From Cesiribacter sp. SM1 (GTDB lineage Bacteria > Bacteroidota > Bacteroidia > Cytophagales > Cyclobacteriaceae), in NCBI RefSeq assembly GCF_020178975.1, contig NZ_JAHXBU010000045.1:172455-236454 (forward strand): a DNA stretch of 64,000 nucleotides, given 5' to 3'. The notes under the pieces were generated by a model, which did no database searches, was not told the DNA's origin, and saw nothing but the letters and a program-made list of their open reading frames with translations. The first letter of the stretch is position 1. The number at the start of each line of letters is the position of its first letter. The position numbers were made by a program, and so were the translations under genes. This document shows, one piece after another, positions 36,505 through 45,339 of this stretch.

Positions 36505-37398
36505 TCACTTCAATATTTCCTGGAGGGGGATTATGTTCTTGTGTTTTATCTCAAAAAGTGCTGCAGCACCTAATAAGGCTGCATTGTCTACTTTAGAGCA
36601 TGCTATGACCAACCGATCGAGCACGCGTTTGAAAGGAAACGTTTGCACACTTTCTTCCATGGCCTCTTTAAAATAAGGGTAGCAGGCACTCACAGAGCCT
36701 CCCAGAAAAACTGCTTCCGGAGAGAGAGCATACAATATTAGTTTGATAGCCTCTCCAATATGATGTCCCAGCTGTTTTAAGATTTCAAGCGCATGTCTAT
36801 CTCCTTGCTGTGCCATCGAATGTACCTCTGCGCCGGATATACCAAACTTGTCAAGAAAGAATTTTCCGCTGCAATAGGCTTCGATGGTTTGATCGAGATA
36901 TTGAATACTGCCAAATTCTCCGGCGCTTGATAGTGTGCCGGAATACAGTGCCTCATCAATAATAATTCCTACTCCAAACCCAGTACCAAGTGTAATGCCT
37001 ACTACATTTTTACAGCCTTTTGCCCTGCCGAACATTTTTTCACCTAAGATAAACGTATTGGCATCATTGGTTAAATAAACAGGCTTTTTAAAGTAATCTT
37101 CGAGAATCTTTTTCAGAGGCACCTCTTTCCAGGATGGAATGTTTGTTATATCATACACGATCCCCTGTTCCTCATCCACCAGGCCGGGTATTCCAATACC
37201 AATACCAGCTATCTCTGGCTCCATCAGTTGCTCAATGCCCATGATAATGCTGTTGATGATCTTTTTCCTGGGCGCGTGTGCAGCAGTAGCCAGCTTCATT
37301 TCTTCCACAATCCTTCCCTGATGGAACACCCCCATATGTATTTTGGTACCTCCTATGTCAACTGCTAAAACCTTTTGCGTATGCATGCCAAATTTCAT
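36505..37398 (-). CDS. ROK-family sugar kinase
   Basis: 297 residues. ROK motifs: AVDIGGTKIHMGVFH (about 12-26), IGIGIPGLVD, LTNDANTFILGE with the catalytic Asp, and GITLGTGFGVGIIID. The Cys-rich zinc motif is degenerate (EAYCSGKFFLDKFG). Alternative start at 37386. As first gene of the ROK-asparaginase-CutC cassette it probably phosphorylates GlcNAc or a related sugar released from N-glycans. A TGTG-N6-CACA site lies about 320 nt upstream and the terminator of the fucosidase operon further up, so the cassette has its own promoter. Confidence 0.88.
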   Translation of the reverse strand: MKFGMHTQKVLAVDIGGTKIHMGVFHQGRIVEEMKLATAAHAPRKKIINSIIMGIEQLMEPEIAGIGIGIPGLVDEEQGIVYDITNIPSWKEVPLKKILEDYFKKPVYLTNDANTFILGEKMFGRAKGCKNVVGITLGTGFGVGIIIDEALYSGTLSSAGEFGSIQYLDQTIEAYCSGKFFLDKFGISGAEVHSMAQQGDRHALEILKQLGHHIGEAIKLILYALSPEAVFLGGSVSACYPYFKEAMEESVQTFPFKRVLDRLVIACSKVDNAALLGAAALFEIKHKNIIPLQEILK

Positions 37399-37719
37399 TT
37401 AACTGTAAAACAGATGGGCATCGTATTTTTTATATCCGGGTCTTGAAGGTGAGCCATCTTCCGAACTAGCAGATCCAGACCTTCTTCAGCGCATGTTTTT
37501 CTTTTTCTAAATCCAGTACCAGCACTTCTCCTGCAGTCTTAAAAAGCCATCATAACCATACCTATTGTAGGCTTTAAACTTCAATTCTATACAGGGATTG
37601 CTATACATATAGAGGGCTTCCCGGTTGGAATGTACAGAAATATCTGTAAGTTAATTTTCCCTGCATGCTCCAGCTTTCTTCCCCTGCGTTACTACTGAAA
37701 GTAACAGAGAGAAAAGTTA

Positions 37720-37733
37720 TGTGCGCGGGCACA
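37720..37733. promoter_or_regulatory. TGTG-N6-CACA operator-like site upstream of ROK cassette
   Basis: TGTGCGCGGGCACA: 5-bp inverted arms TGTGC/GCACA. Same TGTG-N6-CACA spacing as the two sites in the SusC/LacI divergent region (49160, 49179). Confidence 0.5.
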
Positions 37734-37862
37734 CAGCCCAAATATGCACTATTTTTGTGAAGATCGAAATTTATTTCTCCTATCTTCATTTTAACAATCA
37801 AAGTTTTATGTTCTGTACCAGTCAGGCAATTCCAACGGCAATTAATTGCTGATGGTGTAAAA

Positions 37863-37893
37863 AACCAGAAAGCTTTTCGAAGGCTTTCTGGTT
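37863..37893 (-). terminator. Hairpin with UUCG-type loop downstream of the fucosidase operon
   Basis: AACCAGAAAGC pairs with GCTTTCTGGTT, extended by CTT/AAG around a TTCG loop with one bulged base. It lies 103 nt beyond the stop of the GH29 gene at 37996. Likely transcription terminator or 3' stabiliser. Confidence 0.65.
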
Positions 37894-37995
37894 AGTAACA
37901 ATCAAACCAACCTACACTTTAAAGTATCATCAGCGCTTTTCAGGTGCTTTCTTTGAAACCTATACCAGCCCTACTAGCCTGGCACTTCATTATTT

Positions 37996-39477
37996 CTAAT
38001 AAACAGCCACCTGAGAAATAAGCGGGCTTGCCTTGGCGTCTTTTATCCTGATCCTGATTTTATCTGTCTCTACCGGCTCATTCAGTTTAAGAATACGTTT
38101 ATAACCCAGGGTGCTTGCTGCTGCTACCGGTACCCAGGCCTGATTTTTCCATGCCTCTACAGAGAAGGATTTAACACGCTGGCCAAGCCGGATGTATTCC
38201 TGGAGCACTACATATTTTACAGTTTGTACCTTACCTAATTGTATTTCTATACTGCCGGACTTAACACCATCGTCTGTGGTCCAATAAGTATCCTCATCAC
38301 CGTCTGTAAGCTGCGAAGGTGCGTAGGCTGCTGAATTTCCCCGGTAAGAATCTGCTGTAGCCACAGCATTTTCGGCCAGGTTTGTTTTGAAGGCTTCATC
38401 AAGCATGCTTCTCCAGGCTTTAAGTGTGGCTATATCAGCTTCATGAATAAGCCCCCTGCGGTCTGGCGGTATGTTCAAAAGCAAGCTAGACCCCCGACCC
38501 ACTGAGGCCAGGTAGATCTCAAACAGCTTTTCAGGAGATTTTACCAGGGAATCTTCCCGGGCATGGTAAAACCAGCCCGGACGAATGGAAGTATTTACTT
38601 CTGCAGGGATCCATTGTGCTCCATTTTCTGATCCTGTGTTCAGCAACTTTTCTATACCTGCTTTGCCGGCATACAGGGTATCACTGCTAATGGTATTCCA
38701 GTTTGTTTCGCCACCTACACCGGCTTCATTGCCACACCAGCGTATGTCAGGACCGGCGTCGCTAAAAAAGAGCACTGCAGGTTGTGGCTGCGTTGCCCGC
38801 ACCAGATCGAGGGTAACTGGCCAGCCATAGTAGCTGGAACGGTCAATTTTTCTTTCTTCCCGGGCACCACCATAATACCCGTCTCCTCCATTGGCCCCAT
38901 CGAACCACATTTCAAACACCGGTCCATAGGTGGAGAACAGCTCTTTAAGCTGGTTACGGTAGTATGCTACATAAGAAGCCTGGCCATAATCTGCCCGGTT
39001 ACGGTCCCAGGGCGACAGGTAGATGCCAAACTTCAGTCCATGCTGCCTACAGGCTTCCGCTACTTCCTTTACCACATCTCCCTGCCCGTTTTTGTAAGGA
39101 CTGTTTTTAACGGAATGCTCTGTATACTTGCTGGGCCAGAGGCAAAAGCCATCATGGTGCTTTACAGTCAGGATGACCCCCTTAAAACCAGCTTCTTTTA
39201 GTGTTGTAACCCACTGATCGGCATCCAGCTGCGAGGGGTTAAAAATGTCGGGACTTTCATCGCCATACCCCCACTCCAGATCAGTGAATGTATTGGTGGT
39301 AAAATGGATGAAAGCGTTCATCTCCATTTCGTGCCAGTCTAGCTGTGCTTCTGAAGGAACAGGAAAAACAGGTTCGGGTGCAGGCGGAGTGTTCTCTACT
39401 TGTTTATTAGGAGAACAGGAGAAAACACTCCAAAGAAAAAGGATGGTGGGTAAAAGTGTCTGTTTTTTCAGTTCCAT
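37996..39477 (-). CDS. GH29 alpha-L-fucosidase (type B) with C-terminal F5/8-type domain
   Basis: 493 residues, lipoprotein signal ending SVFSC (Cys21). The TIM barrel carries VKHHDGF (about 106-111) and the nucleophile Asp193 in MWFDGANGG, the pattern of the alpha-1,3/1,4-specific GH29-B group. Residues about 365-493 look like a discoidin/F5-8 carbohydrate-binding domain (ENAVATADSYRGNSAAYAPSQLTDGDEDTYWTT). Last gene of the esterase-fucosidase operon, 134 nt after the other GH29, and followed by the hairpin at 37863. Likely removes core or antennary fucose from N-glycans; substrate inferred. Confidence 0.92.
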   Translation of the reverse strand: MELKKQTLLPTILFLWSVFSCSPNKQVENTPPAPEPVFPVPSEAQLDWHEMEMNAFIHFTTNTFTDLEWGYGDESPDIFNPSQLDADQWVTTLKEAGFKGVILTVKHHDGFCLWPSKYTEHSVKNSPYKNGQGDVVKEVAEACRQHGLKFGIYLSPWDRNRADYGQASYVAYYRNQLKELFSTYGPVFEMWFDGANGGDGYYGGAREERKIDRSSYYGWPVTLDLVRATQPQPAVLFFSDAGPDIRWCGNEAGVGGETNWNTISSDTLYAGKAGIEKLLNTGSENGAQWIPAEVNTSIRPGWFYHAREDSLVKSPEKLFEIYLASVGRGSSLLLNIPPDRRGLIHEADIATLKAWRSMLDEAFKTNLAENAVATADSYRGNSAAYAPSQLTDGDEDTYWTTDDGVKSGSIEIQLGKVQTVKYVVLQEYIRLGQRVKSFSVEAWKNQAWVPVAAASTLGYKRILKLNEPVETDKIRIRIKDAKASPLISQVAVY

Positions 39478-39611
39478 TATACGTAATCCTTAAGAATTTT
39501 GGGCTCTTACTCCACCTCTTTGCTGTAAGTAGGTGCTGTTACCTTCCCCCTTAGGTAAATTGATCGGTAAACCTGTAAATCAGTAACAGCATGAGCATTA
39601 TAAGCGTATCA

Positions 39612-41072
39612 CTAATTTTTGTCAGCAACAAAAGAAAAAGCCAAAGCCGGATAGCTTGCGTTCTTTATTAGAGATGCAGGCAGGTATACTTTTACCTTAT
39701 CTCCCTCCTGTACCCACTTCACAGTTTTGCCGTTCTGCAGCAGCTTTATTTTACTTCCTTTTTTTGGTCTATTCCCGCTCCATTCAATGCTTGGGGGCAA
39801 GGGTTCATTTTCTGCCAGGCAGGCAATTGCATAATGATATCCGCTTTTATCCCTGGTGAAAAATACTGCACCATCCTGATAGTGATCTATAGTTCGGGTA
39901 TTGTAGATTGCCTCTCCATTCACTTCTAACCAGTCTCCGATCTCCCCGAGACGGTTTTCCACTATCTCTGGTAAGGTGCCATCCGGTTTTGGGCCGATGC
40001 CCAGTAGCAGACTCCCCCCTTTGGCTACTACCTCCACCAGGGAATGAATAATTGTGGCTGAAGATTTAAACTCATCTTTGGGTACATAGCCCCAGTTATT
40101 GGCCAGGGGTATGCAGCTTTCCCAGGGATGGTCTATTTTCCTGTCGGGGATGCTGCGCTCTGGGGTCTGGTAGTTTTCATAGGGGCCATGCACAGTACGG
40201 TCTACCATCAGCAGGCCAGGCTGTGCTTCTCGTGCCATTGCAGCAATGCGTGGCATGTCTATGTCCTGACTCCAGTCGGGAATGGGCGCTCCCCATGACA
40301 GTACTTCCTTATTAACAGTTTCCTTTGGCCGCACCCAGCCACCATCCAGCCACAGTATATCCATGGTACCGTAATTGTGCATTAATTCGCTTATCTGGTT
40401 ATAGGTGAATTGCTTGTACTGGTTCCAGCGCCAGGCATACTTACGGATATCGTAATTGTTGTTCCGGTTTGCAGTGGCATATTTGGGCCACCAATAGTAT
40501 TCAGAGTGCCAGTCAGGTTTAGAAAAGTAGGCACCGATCATGAATCCCTCCTGCCGGAAGGCATTAAACACGTATTTCGCCACATCCGCACGTGGGTTCC
40601 CGGCGAAAGGGCCGCTGGTTATTTTAAAATCCGTCTGCTGGGTATCAAACATGTTGAAACCATCATGGTGCTTGGTGGTGAAAACCAGGTAACGCATGCC
40701 GGCACTTTTCGCTACTTCTGCCCAATGTTCAGGATTAAAATTTACTGGATTAAACTCTTTGTGCAGTCCCCAGTACCATTGTTTAAAGTCGTGGTAGGAA
40801 ACAGTGCTGTCGCGTTCAATCCAGTCTTCCGAGCACAGCGCCCAGGATTCGATAATTCCCGGAACTGCATACAGGCCCCAGTGGATGATAACGCCAAACT
40901 TCTGATCACGCCACTTTTCCAGCTTTGCCAATACCTGGGGATCTTCCGGGTACTCATAAGTAGCTGACTGGTGGTGAATATTATCTACCTGAGCCTGCAC
41001 CGGGGTTATACACAGCATCAGCAGGAGAAGACATACTATCACCAACACAAGCTTGTTTAATCGATTCATCAT
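39612..41072 (-). CDS. GH29 alpha-L-fucosidase (type A-like)
   Basis: 486 residues from the ATG at 41072, chosen over the 41111 start because it gives a proper signal peptide (MMNRLNKLVLVIVCLLLLML...VQA) and has AAAAGG just upstream. GH29 motifs: FGVIIHWGLYAVPG, FTTKHHDGFNMFD and the nucleophile Asp243 in ILWLDGGWV. The DGGWV type differs from the DGANG type of its neighbour, so the two fucosidases probably differ in linkage preference. It lies 85 nt after the esterase gene. Confidence 0.92.
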   Translation of the reverse strand: MMNRLNKLVLVIVCLLLLMLCITPVQAQVDNIHHQSATYEYPEDPQVLAKLEKWRDQKFGVIIHWGLYAVPGIIESWALCSEDWIERDSTVSYHDFKQWYWGLHKEFNPVNFNPEHWAEVAKSAGMRYLVFTTKHHDGFNMFDTQQTDFKITSGPFAGNPRADVAKYVFNAFRQEGFMIGAYFSKPDWHSEYYWWPKYATANRNNNYDIRKYAWRWNQYKQFTYNQISELMHNYGTMDILWLDGGWVRPKETVNKEVLSWGAPIPDWSQDIDMPRIAAMAREAQPGLLMVDRTVHGPYENYQTPERSIPDRKIDHPWESCIPLANNWGYVPKDEFKSSATIIHSLVEVVAKGGSLLLGIGPKPDGTLPEIVENRLGEIGDWLEVNGEAIYNTRTIDHYQDGAVFFTRDKSGYHYAIACLAENEPLPPSIEWSGNRPKKGSKIKLLQNGKTVKWVQEGDKVKVYLPASLIKNASYPALAFSFVADKN

Positions 41073-41157
41073 ACCTTTTACCTTTTGCTGCCTCACCACC
41101 CGGGGGACCAATCTATAGACAATCTATACCCATGGAGGCCAGGCATGCCCTGATTCC

Positions 41158-43617
41158 TTATTGAACTACTGATTCTCCCTTCTCCAGGCTCCAGTCGTTT
41201 CCATAAAAGCCTGCCACTTTCACTTCACTATGACCTTTTTCCAGCATCTTACTTGAAAATATCATATAATCTGGAAATCCGCTGCCTCCGGAAAAATACT
41301 GATTGGCATCTGCAGCTTTCATCCCTTCCAACCCAGTTCCGCTCACCACAGCCACCGAGGCGATAGGGCTGTCTTTACGGGGCCACATAAAATAGGCACC
41401 CAGATTATTACCACTGTACTTTTTACCGCCTACCTGCACAGCGCCTCTTTGCACCTGGATAGGACAGTCCCTTAAAAGTTTATTCCAGGCTTTGTTTGTA
41501 CTGGCATTACCATACAGTACAACTCCCCGGTCGGGATAATCCGCAGGCCGGAAATCTTTATCCGCTACAATATCTACGGCCCCATTGCCTCTGTAGTACC
41601 ATACCTCGGCGTCGTAGCGGGCTTTGTGGTACGACCAGTCATTTTCTTCCCGACTGCCGCCTGTGCTATAAACAAAGAGCATGCGGTGATTGAAAGGTTC
41701 TTTAAAGGTGCCGTTCCGCTGGGTGCCTTTCAGTGCCGGAGATGGCTTTTGACCAATCCGCCATTGCAGATCCTTTTGCAGGTACAGCACCCGTTCAGCT
41801 CCATTTAGCACATAGCGGATAGCTTCCTGCTCATCCAGCAAAAGCTGAAGGGTATCCCCGGCAGTAAAATCATCCAGCTCGATCCCCAGCACCGACACAT
41901 TCTCAGTCTTGCCTGAAATAGTCTTTTTCTTTTTATTCCTCACAAGCTGAACCCGGCTGTATTTCAGGGGAGTTTGCTGCTGCTGTACAGATACCCAATG
42001 ATAACTGGCGGAAACGGCTGGGTTGGCGGTAGTAAAGTTGATGTTGTTAACAGCACTGTCTGCCTGAATGCTGTGCCATTTAAAATAGTCAAAAATGGGA
42101 GGCCAATCTACACTTTCATTGCCGAACCAGTGCGATCCGCCTGGATATTCATAATAGCTGAAATCTTTGTGATAGGAAGAAAGTAATTCACGCATCTGGC
42201 GGGCGTACTCTACAGAAACCACTTTGTCGCTATCGCCGTGGTGAATGTAGATACCACCTGCACTATAATTGGGGGCCAGTTCGAATACATTGCTGGGATT
42301 GCTGGCCTGGAGCAGTATGTCTTCTATATGTGATTTTCCCTTTTCCGGAATTTTACCATCGGCAGAGCCATAGGCTGCCAGGGATGGATAACCTGCACAG
42401 GGGGCAATTGCGGCCCATTTACCAGGAAAAGTTGCTCCCAGATACCAGGTACCGTGCCCTCCCATTGAGTGGCCTGTTAAATAGATTTGTTGAGGATCAG
42501 GCTTAAACTTTTCCGAGGCAATTTCCAGTACTTCAAGTGCATCCAGCCTGCCCCAGTCTTCCCAGTTAAAGCCGCGTGGCCGCCTGTTTGTGGGTGCCAC
42601 CAGCACGCCCCAGTCTTTTGGCTGGTAGGCCCTTGCCTGCCCGATGGCCTCCACTCCGGCACCATGCACTGAAAGGAATAAAGCACCTGGCCCGCCACTT
42701 TGCTTTTGCCGGGGAGCCACACCATAATACTGTACACTACCATCAATGTCGCTGATGAAGGTATTGCTGTAATGCTCAAGTGCTTCTACCGCATCAAGTT
42801 TTATTTCCTTTTCATCCAGCACTTTCCCTTTTTGTATCAGGCTAACTTTGCCGGTATAGTGTCCTTTTTTTTGAACATTGCCTGCATCGATCCGGAATCC
42901 TACTTTACGGATGGTCATCGGGGGTACCTCCGGCAGGCTGGTAACCAGTTCCTTACCCTCCAACCGATGCCTGATCTGCAGATTTTTTGCTGGCAGCTGT
43001 GAAGCATTGATCACGACCATTGCGCCCCATAAGGCTTCCTTGTTTTCTCCTACAACAATATGGGGAAGTGTGGGATCTTCGGTATTTAGCTTAACACCTT
43101 CTCCGGATAGTATCAGCGCTGCCTCAATTCCCTGCCAGGCCGAAAATCTGGAACCTCGTACATACAGCTCATTGATCCCTTTCTTTAGCTGTACCGGCAG
43201 GTATAACCAGTTGTCTCCATAGATATCTCCCGAACGCGGCTCACCATTAAAGTACAGCATGCTGTGGCCTGACACATGCAGCAGGGCAATTGCATCCTGC
43301 GCTGCCTCATAAGTTAAGTAGATATACCCATTGGCCAGCGACCTTTCTTTAAACTTTTGTTCTTCATTAACTTTGATGGATTTCCAGCTAACAGCTTCAT
43401 GATCTGCCGGGCTAAATACCTGTTGCCCTTCAGCAGGGGTTTTCAAAGCTCCTTTGTTCAATTCATAGGCCAGCTGATCTGTGTACAAGGCCTCTCTGCC
43501 GTAATGATGACTGTTTTCCGCCACTAATCCTTCAGTAAACTGATGTACCTGCTGAGCCTGCAGCTGGAGTGACAGAATCAAAAGCACCGGCACAAGAAGG
43601 CATTTATCCAATTTCAT
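41158..43617 (-). CDS. Exported multidomain serine esterase/peptidase-like alpha/beta hydrolase
   Basis: 819 residues with signal peptide (about 1-22, ...LQLQAQ). An N-terminal beta-rich region (about 80-280) precedes an alpha/beta-hydrolase domain with nucleophile Ser384 in LTGHSMGGHGTW, acid Asp462 or Asp464 in HHGDSDKVVS and His496 in YPGGSHWFGN. The C-terminal 300 residues are an additional beta-rich module. Position between SusD and two fucosidases points to a deacetylase or other esterase that removes ester groups from the imported glycan. A peptidase role on the glycopeptide cannot be excluded. It has a degenerate TGTG-N6-CACA-like site 54 nt upstream. Confidence 0.8.
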   Translation of the reverse strand: MKLDKCLLVPVLLILSLQLQAQQVHQFTEGLVAENSHHYGREALYTDQLAYELNKGALKTPAEGQQVFSPADHEAVSWKSIKVNEEQKFKERSLANGYIYLTYEAAQDAIALLHVSGHSMLYFNGEPRSGDIYGDNWLYLPVQLKKGINELYVRGSRFSAWQGIEAALILSGEGVKLNTEDPTLPHIVVGENKEALWGAMVVINASQLPAKNLQIRHRLEGKELVTSLPEVPPMTIRKVGFRIDAGNVQKKGHYTGKVSLIQKGKVLDEKEIKLDAVEALEHYSNTFISDIDGSVQYYGVAPRQKQSGGPGALFLSVHGAGVEAIGQARAYQPKDWGVLVAPTNRRPRGFNWEDWGRLDALEVLEIASEKFKPDPQQIYLTGHSMGGHGTWYLGATFPGKWAAIAPCAGYPSLAAYGSADGKIPEKGKSHIEDILLQASNPSNVFELAPNYSAGGIYIHHGDSDKVVSVEYARQMRELLSSYHKDFSYYEYPGGSHWFGNESVDWPPIFDYFKWHSIQADSAVNNINFTTANPAVSASYHWVSVQQQQTPLKYSRVQLVRNKKKKTISGKTENVSVLGIELDDFTAGDTLQLLLDEQEAIRYVLNGAERVLYLQKDLQWRIGQKPSPALKGTQRNGTFKEPFNHRMLFVYSTGGSREENDWSYHKARYDAEVWYYRGNGAVDIVADKDFRPADYPDRGVVLYGNASTNKAWNKLLRDCPIQVQRGAVQVGGKKYSGNNLGAYFMWPRKDSPIASVAVVSGTGLEGMKAADANQYFSGGSGFPDYMIFSSKMLEKGHSEVKVAGFYGNDWSLEKGESVVQ

Positions 43618-43670
43618 TTGTATTTGATTCTTTAATGTACCTTAATTTTATACAGGAATGGATATCAGAA

Positions 43671-43684
43671 TGCGTAACTGCACA
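43671..43684. promoter_or_regulatory. Degenerate TGTG-N6-CACA-like site upstream of the esterase
   Basis: TGCGTAACTGCACA differs from TGTG-N6-CACA at one arm position. It lies between the SusD hairpin and the esterase start, 54 nt from the ATG. Confidence 0.35.
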
Positions 43685-43704
43685 CGCTTTAAAGAAATAG
43701 CAGG

Positions 43705-43741
43705 AAAAAAGAGATCACCATGCTTTCAGGTAATCTCTTTT
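43705..43741 (-). terminator. Hairpin with T-run between SusD and the esterase
   Basis: On the minus strand AAAAGAGATTACC pairs with GGTGATCTCTTTT with one mismatch, followed by TTTTTT. It lies 15 nt after the SusD stop, the same relative position as the 18072 hairpin behind the other SusD. Probable partial terminator giving more susCD than enzyme mRNA. Confidence 0.72.
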
Positions 43742-43755
43742 AACATTATATCATC

Positions 43756-45300
43756 TTATTGAACATCCCAGAAGATTTCGGTATCGCGCAAATCCTTTGC
43801 CCGCACCTGCTCGTAGTTGTCAGCATTGAATGCTTTCTCACTATCGGGATATACCAGGCGCAGTGGAGGCAACTCGTAGCCAGGCATTGTGGCTGGCGTA
43901 AAGGTAAGGTCAGGATAGCCTGTTCGCCTTAGTTCAGACCAGCTTTGCACGGATTGCAGAAAACCAAAATGCACCCACTTTTGTGTCCATATCTTCTCCA
44001 ACTTTTCCTCCTGGGTACCGGCATAAGCAACTGCGGGTTCAGCCAAAAAGCTATTCATCTCTTCTGCTGTTGGTGGTGTTAAAGGTGCTTTAGGATTTGC
44101 GTTAAGGCTATTCAGATAGTAGTAAAACCTTACCGACTGCTCCAGGGCTTGCTCATAAGCAGCCTGTGCATCTCCTCCACCCCAGCGTTCAAAAGCTTCA
44201 GCTTTTAGTAGATTAACTTCGGCGGCCGTTATTACAATGCCTGGCAGCTTTGAGTTCAGCAGGAAAGTAGAAGAATCGATCACTGCATACATGCCAATGT
44301 TCTGCTGCTGTTGTTCTGATCCCAAATTCTGCGGCAAGCCTCTGTACTCTGTGTTTCCGGTATTTTTGTCGAACAGAACAGGGATGCGAGGATCATTGGC
44401 AGGCTTCAGCACCTCCTCCAACATAAATTCCGGAGCGGAATAATTTGTCAGCTCAGTCATGGCATTTCTAAGGTCATTTGTATTGTTAGTGAGCGGACTT
44501 AACAGCACATTGTATTCAGGCTCATCTACCAATGGATACTGCCCCGGATTATTCAGCATTTCCATCACTTGCTGTTTTGCTCCTGCCTCATCCACAAAGG
44601 AGGTACGCATAAGCAAGCGCAGGCGGAGGGAGTTTGCATACCTTCTCCACTGATCAACATTTCCCTGCAACAGGATATCCTGTCTTTGAAAAGAAGCATT
44701 GGTTGAGGCGGTAGCCATGTAATCGGAGGCTTCTTTTAAGCCACTCAATATTGCGGCATATACATCTTCGGCCCTATCAAACTTCGGGCGCACTACTTTG
44801 CCAGTTAGGTTAAGGCTTCCGGCCTCGCTGAATGGAATATCGCCCCATAGATCTACCATTTGTGAGGCCTGGTCCAGCATCACCACTTTAGCTGCTTCCA
44901 GAAATATCCTGTTTGCATTTTTTTCCTCTTCAGACAAAGATTCATATGCATTTTGTATAGCCCTGTAATGAGCCATTACACCACCGCCATTGCCGCCTGG
45001 TCTGTAAAAATCCTGCCACCTGTCCTGGGTGTAGCTTCCATTTTGCTGGAAAACGCTATTTCCATTTAAATAAGCAACAGACTGGGTGTAGATGCCTGGA
45101 TGCATAACAATAAAAGTACGGAGTTCCCAATAATTGGGACGTACCCGGTCGTTGTCCAGCATTTCAGTGAAAAACCCGCCAATGGACTGTGATGTAGTCT
45201 GATCGGGATTATAAAACTTATCTTCCAGTTCATCCTTACAGGCACTTAAACTTACTACAGCAGCCAGGGCACCAATGATATAAAGAGATATTTTTTTCAT
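43756..45300 (-). CDS. SusD-like outer-membrane lipoprotein (SusD_2 type)
   Basis: 514 residues, lipoprotein signal ending SLSAC (Cys21). It looks like the SusD_2 branch: KFYNPDQTTSQSIGGFFTEML, AAKVVMLDQASQMVDLWGDIPFSEA, WRRYANSLRLRLLMRTSFVD, and a KLEKIWTQKWVHFG segment near the C-terminus. Starts 39 nt after SusC. It should bind the fucosylated/ester-decorated N-glycan or glycopeptide handled by the downstream enzymes. Ligand inferred. Confidence 0.92.
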   Translation of the reverse strand: MKKISLYIIGALAAVVSLSACKDELEDKFYNPDQTTSQSIGGFFTEMLDNDRVRPNYWELRTFIVMHPGIYTQSVAYLNGNSVFQQNGSYTQDRWQDFYRPGGNGGGVMAHYRAIQNAYESLSEEEKNANRIFLEAAKVVMLDQASQMVDLWGDIPFSEAGSLNLTGKVVRPKFDRAEDVYAAILSGLKEASDYMATASTNASFQRQDILLQGNVDQWRRYANSLRLRLLMRTSFVDEAGAKQQVMEMLNNPGQYPLVDEPEYNVLLSPLTNNTNDLRNAMTELTNYSAPEFMLEEVLKPANDPRIPVLFDKNTGNTEYRGLPQNLGSEQQQQNIGMYAVIDSSTFLLNSKLPGIVITAAEVNLLKAEAFERWGGGDAQAAYEQALEQSVRFYYYLNSLNANPKAPLTPPTAEEMNSFLAEPAVAYAGTQEEKLEKIWTQKWVHFGFLQSVQSWSELRRTGYPDLTFTPATMPGYELPPLRLVYPDSEKAFNADNYEQVRAKDLRDTEIFWDVQ

Positions 45301-45339
45301 ACTGAATGTTCTTTAAGATGATCTACCACTACTGTTCAC

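Larger units (their letters stand above)
37399..37995. promoter_or_regulatory. Gap between the fucosidase operon and the ROK cassette
   Basis: 597 nt without a convincing gene. It contains the terminator at 37863-37893 and a TGTG-N6-CACA motif at 37720-37733. A 66-codon minus-strand frame at 37601-37801 spans the motif but has no recognisable product. Confidence 0.6.

Noticed and set aside
37601..37801. 66-codon minus-strand ORF upstream of the ROK cassette
   Set aside because: No recognisable product and it spans a likely operator; treated as promoter DNA.
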